Below, one piece after another: positions 19,764-24,174 of a stretch of DNA of 24,174 bases. Numbering within the stretch: position 1 is the stretch's first letter; each line of letters opens with the position of its first letter. The stretch covers positions 1 to 24,174 of the forward strand of contig CALINM010000032.1 in the NCBI GenBank assembly GCA_938045315.1, in the 5' to 3' direction. Below the pieces are notes generated by a model. The model was not told the origin of the DNA. It searched no databases and worked only from the letters and a program-made list of their open reading frames with translations. Source of the DNA: an uncultured bacterium (GTDB lineage Bacteria > CALINM01). The position numbers and the translations under genes are program-made.

Positions 19764-20987
19764 ATGAAGACTTATTTCTTAATTTTAGCGATTTTATTAT
19801 TTAGCTTCAGCTTTTCCTATGGAAAGAAAAGTTCATGTGTTACATGTCATACTGATGAAGCAATATTAAAGAAGCTTGTGAAAGTACCAGAACTAGGAAA
19901 TGCTGAAGGAGAGGGCTGAGCTGGAGCTCCACCGTCAGTTAAGGCGGATGAATACTACAAAGCTTTTTTAGTAGATAAAAATTTAATAGGTAAAGATGTA
20001 CATTTAAGTATTAATTGTACTGAATGTCACAAGGGGGATGATAAGAAAGATAAAAAAGAAGAGGCGCACTTAAATCTGAACAAAAGACCATCTGATAATA
20101 TAGATTTATGTGCTAGATGTCACAAAGATATTGCTAGAAATTATAAAGTTTCTCTTCACTATATGCCCTATGGACTAAAAAATGTATTTGCTGAGAGATT
20201 ATCAGCAAAGGAGAAAAAAATATTTGAAGAGAAAGTTTTTGAAAAATCATGCAGAAGTTGTCATGCAAGCTGTGGTGATTGTCATGTAAAATCGCCTGTA
20301 GTGGGTGGTGTAAATTTAGGTCTAATAAAGGGGCATAAGTTTATTAAAAGAGATGAGTCAAAAACCTGTGCTCTATGTCACGGTGGGAGAGTTTATCCAG
20401 AATATACAGGCGAATATAATGGTATAAGCGATGTTCATTATCAAAAGGGTATGATGTGTATGGATTGTCACTCAATAAAAGAAATACATGGTGATGGTAC
20501 TCCACAGTTAGCAAGGAAGTTATTGGAGTATAAAAACACATGCACAAAATGTCATAAACCTGGGTCTGAGAAAACAGATAAAGCTAAAGAGGCACATCGA
20601 ATACACGATGAAGGAAAGGTAAGCTGCTTTGCATGTCATGTAGGAGGTGAGTATAGGAACTGTTATAATTGTCACGTAGGCGAAGGGTCAACTTCAAAAC
20701 CGGGTTTTATATTAGGGCGCAATCCTAGAGCGAAAAATCAGTTAACCACTTTAAGAATAGTGCCTACTGTTCGTGATACATTTAAAAAGGTTGGCATAAA
20801 AATGGAGAATTTTGATAAACTTCCAAACTATTGGGACAGTGCTGTTCACAATATCAAAAAGAGAACAGACAGAACTAGAAACTGTGATACATGTCACACG
20901 GAGAAAAAAAATTTTCTTAAAAAAGAAGATTTGATCCCCAATGGTTCACGAGCTAATGAAGAGCTTATTTTCGAATTTAAAAAATAA
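19764..20987 (+). CDS. Exported 11-haem cytochrome c, probable selenoprotein (TGA at codon 52)
   Basis: A single frame of 407 codons runs from ATG 19764 (AGGAGG at 19753) to TAA 20985, interrupted only by TGA at 19917-19919. Residues 1-20 form a signal peptide (KT, then a hydrophobic stretch). Eleven CxxCH haem sites begin at residues 25, 85, 116, 163, 170, 202, 232, 260, 288, 300 and 374; those at 163 and 170 are only two residues apart. The TGA stands in GEG-x-AGAPPSVKADEYY, between haems 1 and 2, and is followed by a bacterial SECIS-like hairpin, so I read it as selenocysteine 52. Gene callers would start at ATG 20163 and lose the signal peptide and three haems. Role: periplasmic electron transfer or reduction; substrate unknown. 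Alternative: a nonsense mutation or sequence error. Confidence 0.75.
19917..19947 (+). promoter_or_regulatory. Candidate UGA selenocysteine codon plus bacterial SECIS hairpin
   Basis: After UGA at 19917-19919, the arms 19932-19936 (CCGUC) and 19943-19947 (GGCGG) form a 5-bp stem around the 6-base loop AGUUAA (19937-19942). The loop starts 17 bases after the UGA, and its second base is G. This is the same spacing and loop size as in E. coli fdhF (loop AGGUCU), the best-known SelB-binding hairpin, and fits the general rule of a loop G within the first two positions. The bulged U of the E. coli stem is not seen. A 10-bp palindrome, TGGAGCTCCA, lies at 19922-19931 in between and could form a competing fold. 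Confidence 0.6.
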
Positions 20988-21001
20988 AAGGAGGCAAAAC
21001 T

Positions 21002-21904
21002 ATGGAAAAAGCAAAAAAAATTCTCGTTGGATTAGTTCTCTCAATTATTTTTACCGTATTTTCTTATGCTGACGAATTCAGTTACATAATTTCCACAGAA
21101 TGGTTGGAAAAAAACTTAAATAATAGTGATCTTGTAATTATCGACATAAGAAAAGCAGACGTTTACAAAGCAAAACACATTCCAAATTCCATAAATGTAT
21201 TATACAGTGCTTGGGCGATTGAAAAATCTGGTAGGAAAAACGAACTACCAGAAGAAGATGATCTACAAGATTTAATCACCAGTGCAGGGATTAATGATAA
21301 ATCTTTAATTGTGATAGTTGGAAACTCAGACAATATAACAGAATTAGTTAACATGACAAGAGTAGCATGGACTTTATATTATGCTGGTCTAAATAAAGTT
21401 GCTGTTCTTGATGGTGGATTTACTAAATGGGAAAAAGAAGGCAGGCCAACTACCACAGAGATCAAAAAAGTAAAACCTGGCAATTTCAAAATTAAGCTTA
21501 ATCGAAATATTTATGCAGATAAAGATTATGTAAAAAGTGCTATTGGAAAAAGCACAATCGTAGATACAAGGATGCCAGACTTTTTCTTTGGCGTTTCAAA
21601 ACTTGATTTTATTGATAGAGCAGGTCACATTTCAGGAGCAGTTAATCTCCCCTCTGCATGGATATTTACTAAAGATGGCACTTATAAATCAATACAAGAG
21701 CTTGAAGCTATTGCACAGGGTGTTGTAGGCACTGATAAAAATAAAGAGATAATAACTTACTGTGATACAGGAAGACTTTCTTCTGGATGGTGGTTTGTTT
21801 TAACCAAGATTCTAGGCTACAAAAACGTTAAAATGTATGATGGCTCAACGGAAGACTGGGCTAAAGACACTACCATGCCAATGTCAAAATACACCTGGAA
21901 GTAA
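21002..21904 (+). CDS. Exported two-domain rhodanese (sulfurtransferase)
   Basis: The 300-residue protein has a signal peptide (KAKK, hydrophobic core, SYA cleavage before residue 24), so it is periplasmic. Domain 1 (about 27-150) has the rhodanese fold, with VIIDIRKADVYKAKHIPNS and VLDGGFTKWEKEGRP, but no cysteine at the active-site position (VGNSD). Domain 2 (about 165-295) has IVDTR, RAGHISGAVNLP and the active loop CDTGRLSS with Cys254, the only cysteine in the protein. It should carry sulfane sulfur as a persulfide. The loop differs from the CRKGVT or CGSGVT of classic thiosulfate or mercaptopyruvate transferases. It begins 14 bases after the cytochrome behind AGGAGG, so the two are co-transcribed. 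Confidence 0.9.
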   Translation: MEKAKKILVGLVLSIIFTVFSYADEFSYIISTEWLEKNLNNSDLVIIDIRKADVYKAKHIPNSINVLYSAWAIEKSGRKNELPEEDDLQDLITSAGINDKSLIVIVGNSDNITELVNMTRVAWTLYYAGLNKVAVLDGGFTKWEKEGRPTTTEIKKVKPGNFKIKLNRNIYADKDYVKSAIGKSTIVDTRMPDFFFGVSKLDFIDRAGHISGAVNLPSAWIFTKDGTYKSIQELEAIAQGVVGTDKNKEIITYCDTGRLSSGWWFVLTKILGYKNVKMYDGSTEDWAKDTTMPMSKYTWK

Positions 21905-21946
21905 GAGTTATAATACTGAGCCAAGAAATAAAATTAAATGGGGGAG

Positions 21947-21976
21947 GGGGGAGGTATTTATAAAATTTCCTCCCCC
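21947..21976 (+). terminator. Terminator-like hairpin after the rhodanese gene
   Basis: GGGGGAGG (21947-21954) and CCTCCCCC (21969-21976) form a perfect 8-bp GC stem with a 14-base AT loop. The upstream G run (21940-21951) gives a second register. The 3' side is only moderately T-rich (GATTTGCTTAG), so termination is likely but the U tract is not ideal. It starts 42 bases after the rhodanese stop. Confidence 0.6.
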
Positions 21977-22327
21977 GATTTGCTTAGTATTTTAATTTTA
22001 AAGTTCTGTCCATTATGAAAAAATAAGAAAATTTCAGTTCACAAGGTAATTTTTGAATTTTTAGTTGTTATTCTTGAAAATTGCATCCAAACACTAACCA
22101 AAGGTTTAAATTTATTCATCCTTCTTTAAAAATTATACTATTTCAGCAGCTTACAATGTTTTTATTTAAGAAGGCTAATTTCTGTTTATATGCAAAGAAT
22201 AAGGATATGGTCTTAATAAGTCTAAGAGTGGCTGGACGGTTCGACAGAGCTACAATGTAAAAGACTAAAAAACCTTACGCTGCACTTTTAATCTTTAGAA
22301 ATGTCGTTCTATTACATTATCTAAGTC

Positions 22328-22360
22328 ATACTCCTTTTTCAGTATGGGATTTATGGAAGC
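22328..22360 (+). repeat. Split direct repeat, right copy
   Basis: ATACTCCTTT (22328-22337) and TTTATGGAAGC (22350-22360) match the pair at 19489-19515 exactly, but the gap is 12 bases instead of 6. The ATG in the second block opens only a short frame here. The repeat pair brackets about 2.8 kb that includes the cytochrome-rhodanese unit. Confidence 0.5.
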
Positions 22361-22387
22361 AAAGTACCATTTAAAAAACATATACTA

Positions 22388-22452
22388 AATAGTAAGGGTA
22401 ACCCTTGTTTTACTATTACTACCAGAAAGGAAAAGACATGTCCACCCTTACT
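22388..22452. repeat. Nested inverted repeats
   Basis: AATAGTAA (22388-22395) pairs with TTACTATT (22410-22417), with GGG/CCC pairing inside. The same left part, AGTAAGGGT (22391-22399), is also the inverse of ACCCTTACT (22444-22452). Two competing hairpins are therefore possible. They might be the end of a lost mobile element or a terminator for DNA on either side. Confidence 0.35.
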
Positions 22453-22550
22453 TGCATCATATTATGTTAAAAGCCTAAAATAATCATATCTAACACCTGC
22501 CTGATTTTATGAGTAATAAAACCTGCGATGAATAAGCAAGGTATAGGTAC

Positions 22551-23252
22551 TTATGAGACACCAAGCACAGCTTTTACATCTTGCACCTCATAGCCTTCAA
22601 TTTTTTTACCACTCCCATCAAAAGCTAATATGACCTGTGTCGAATGCTCATCCATACTTTTTGGATGAAACGATTTTTGCATGTGTTCCAGAGCCTTCAT
22701 GAAGCCACTTGCCTGTTCCATTAAATCAGGCACTTTTATCAATACAGCGGCAGTAAATCATGTAAAGAGTAAATTGCTACAGGTGTGGTTCACAACAGAC
22801 AAAACCAATCTTTTTTGCTGTGGCAGCATATTCCTTTCTTATAAACCTCACAAGAGTCTCTTGCCTCTGCTCTTTTGGGTAAGCCATATTTGTGACATAT
22901 ACTTTAGGTGTCATACAATCGATTGCTCTGATTGCCAATCTAGTGCCCTCATACATTTGACATAAAGAGTGCAATCTCAAAATGCTTGTTTCCCTTTTAA
23001 AATTTTCTACTCCAGGGCAAGGCTGTAGTTCCATATCCTTTTTTTATTAAAGCCTGGGTTGCCACTTGTCTTTTATGTTGAACCGATACAGGTCAAAAGA
23101 GTTGCTCAAAGGAGGGTATGTTTATAGTATAGCCTGCCTTTAATTCTATAAATGAGGTCTTCTCTTACACCCCATCCAGGTCCGGAGTAAGTAACCATAT
23201 TAAAACCAAAGCCATCTAAATGGTATATCTGCTCACCTATTGTTAAGGACTT
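22551..23252 (-). pseudogene. Frameshifted gene relic of unrecognised family
   Basis: Read on the minus strand, three protein-like pieces follow one another. Piece 1 (23252-23106) contains GEQIYHLDGFGFNMVTYSGP and ends at TGA. Piece 2 (23034-22777) contains YEGTRLAIRAID, VYVTNMAYPKEQRQETLVRF and EYAATAKKIGFVC. Piece 3 (to 22551, reading frame changed) contains VNHTCSNLLFT, a TGA, then AVLIKVPDLMEQ and ends KAVLGVS. Pieces 2 and 3 join well through a one-base frame change near FVC, suggesting one former gene; piece 1 may belong to the same or a neighbouring gene. I do not recognise the family. No signal peptide or membrane segment is evident in the pieces. Confidence 0.5.
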
Positions 23253-23346
23253 TTAAAAGGGATAGGAGAGGATTGGAAAAAATTTTAGTTATTTTCAATT
23301 GTATTATCTTCGTGTTAAGAATGTCATAGGGGGTACAAAAAATTTG
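23253..23346. other. Short spacer between gene relic and sulfotransferase
   Basis: An AT-rich gap with no coding frame or clear terminator. It holds the region upstream of the minus-strand relic and downstream of the sulfotransferase stop; no convincing promoter box for the relic is seen. Confidence 0.4.
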
Positions 23347-24174
23347 TTAGTAAAGCTTGTTTATTAATTCTATTAGTTCTTTTTCAAGTTTAGTATTTGG
23401 GTGCTGTTTTTTTGATATAAAATGCAAAACAGGAGGATTTTTTTCTTTAACAGATTTGAAAATATTGTCGAATATTTTTATGACCCCTTCTGGATTATTA
23501 CAAAAATCTTCATACTTAATTTTTCTTACCCTTTCTTTTGATAATTTTTCAATATTTTCATTGATACATTCCGTTATGTCTTTTATTTGATGGAAAATCT
23601 GTTCTGGAACAGATAAATTTTTTATTTGTTCATAATTTCTAGGCTTTACAGAAAACCATAAATTGTAGTCGCCATGAGTTAATTTTCGTGCTCTTAATAT
23701 GGAAAGTGCAACATCTTCCACATTTCTCTCCACCACTAAAAAATAGCTTTTAGGGAAAATTTTTGATAAAGCATCCATATGGAGAGAGTTTCTAACATTT
23801 TTATTTACAAAGGGCACATCACCAAAAATTTTTTGAACACAAGAAACAAGCTTATAAAGGCTTCTTCTTTTAACTTCATCAATATCCTCGTAATTTTGAT
23901 ACTTATCGGGCTCAAAAAAAAATTGCCAGATTCTGCCAGCTTCTCTTGGAGCCATGGGACCTGCAATTCTTCCAAAGTTACTCTTAAAATCGGAAATATA
24001 GTGTTTTCTAAATTTTTTTTGTAGGAAAATAGTAAGACAGGGGGCATAAGGTCTATTTCCAGCCCCATTAGTAAAATATGCTACATGAAATCTATGAATA
24101 ATATATTGGTATACCAGTGTAGCACCAGATCGAGGTAGCCCCACCATGAAAATTTGCGGGCTTTTTGGGCTATC
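23347..24174 (-). CDS. Sulfotransferase family protein, N-terminus outside window
   Basis: The minus-strand frame is open from the window edge to TAA at 23349-23347, giving 275 residues; the first visible residues, SPKSPQIF, precede the ATG at 24147, so the true start is probably beyond the window. The PAPS 5'-phosphosulfate loop VGLPRSGATLVYQ lies at the start, and the 3'-phosphate motif appears as FLVVERNVEDVALSILRARK in the middle. A C-terminal KIKYEDFCNNPEGVIKIFDN matches the usual end of the fold. Such enzymes transfer sulfate from PAPS to sugars or other hydroxyl groups; the acceptor is unknown, and nearby glycan genes make a surface polysaccharide plausible. Confidence 0.85.
   Translation of the reverse strand, partial: DSPKSPQIFMVGLPRSGATLVYQYIIHRFHVAYFTNGAGNRPYAPCLTIFLQKKFRKHYISDFKSNFGRIAGPMAPREAGRIWQFFFEPDKYQNYEDIDEVKRRSLYKLVSCVQKIFGDVPFVNKNVRNSLHMDALSKIFPKSYFLVVERNVEDVALSILRARKLTHGDYNLWFSVKPRNYEQIKNLSVPEQIFHQIKDITECINENIEKLSKERVRKIKYEDFCNNPEGVIKIFDNIFKSVKEKNPPVLHFISKKQHPNTKLEKELIELINKLY

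Larger units (their letters stand above)
21977..22550. other. Intergenic stretch without a supported gene
   Basis: I see no plausible coding frame here. It contains a 7-bp inverted repeat CCTTCTT/AAGAAGG (22120-22126 and 22168-22174), the right copy of the split repeat (22328-22360), and a hairpin at 22388-22417. It probably represents decayed DNA. Confidence 0.5.

Noticed and set aside
19917-19919. Cytochrome TGA as a simple inactivating mutation
   Set aside because: Not fully excluded, given the adk stop nearby, but the stop type (TGA), the hairpin at the correct distance and intact promoter, signal peptide and haem sites favour selenocysteine.
20163-20987. Cytochrome gene starting at ATG 20163
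   Set aside because: This ATG lacks a ribosome site and would give a haem protein without a signal peptide; haem motifs, a signal peptide, AGGAGG and a promoter all lie upstream in the same frame.
22757-22759. In-frame TGA in the minus-strand relic as another selenocysteine codon
   Set aside because: The same gene also needs a frame change within 50 bases, so general decay or sequence error explains it better; I saw no convincing hairpin after it.
22681-22965. Plus-strand ORF of 94 residues in the relic region
   Set aside because: The opposite strand has much more protein-like composition over the same bases, with charged helical stretches; the plus frame is cysteine- and leucine-rich without motifs.
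23357-24024. Plus-strand ORFs opposite the sulfotransferase
   Set aside because: The minus frame has clear PAPS-binding motifs and is open throughout; the plus ORFs are shadows.
15085-24174. CRISPR array, tRNA or rRNA genes
   Set aside because: No regularly spaced repeats, cloverleaf-like tRNA sequence or rRNA stretch was seen in the accessory half of the window.

Overview
The window is an AT-rich bacterial chromosome segment. The protein families suggest an anaerobic, possibly thermophilic, Gram-negative organism that respires through multiheme cytochromes. The Deferribacterota or a related deep lineage is my best guess, but no 16S or other decisive marker is present. Pointers are the continuous tuf-S10-spc-alpha ribosomal order, Zn-binding (C+) forms of S14, L36, L24 and S4, a Zn-type adenylate kinase, frequent TTG/GTG starts behind strong AGGAGG-like sites, and a periplasmic c-type cytochrome with 11 haem motifs.

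Region 1 (1-15084) is a plus-strand superoperon: the end of tuf, then rpsJ-rplC-rplD-rplW-rplB-rpsS-rplV-rpsC-rplP-rpmC-rpsQ, rplN-rplX-rplE-rpsZ-rpsH-rplF-rplR-rpsE-rpmD-rplO-secY-adk-map-infA, and rpmJ-rpsM-rpsK-rpsD-rpoA-rplQ. It closes with a 13-bp terminator hairpin. Every ribosomal gene is intact. The exception in the block is adk, which carries an in-frame TAA at codon 96 and otherwise reads as a full 215-codon enzyme.

Region 2 (15085-19334) is a surface-polysaccharide cluster with its own promoter (TTGCAA-17-TATAAT): rfbA, rfbC and rfbD of dTDP-rhamnose synthesis (rfbB is missing from the window), a truncated and active-site-damaged GDP-mannose 4,6-dehydratase relic, and a Wzx-type flippase. 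A partial sulfotransferase on the minus strand at the right edge (23347-24174) may belong to the same kind of surface-glycan island.

Region 3 (19335-23346) is the most interesting part. A two-gene unit with its own promoter and a terminator-like hairpin encodes (i) an exported 11-haem cytochrome c whose reading frame is interrupted only by TGA at codon 52, and (ii) an exported two-domain rhodanese. A 5-bp hairpin with a 6-nt AGUUAA loop begins 17 nt after the TGA, which matches the geometry of a bacterial SECIS element. I therefore read the cytochrome as a probable selenoprotein, plausibly working with the rhodanese in periplasmic sulfur or selenium redox chemistry. This unit lies between two stretches of decayed DNA: small ORF fragments and a split repeat on the left, and hairpins plus a frameshifted minus-strand gene relic on the right. 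That setting suggests an accessory, rearranged locus.
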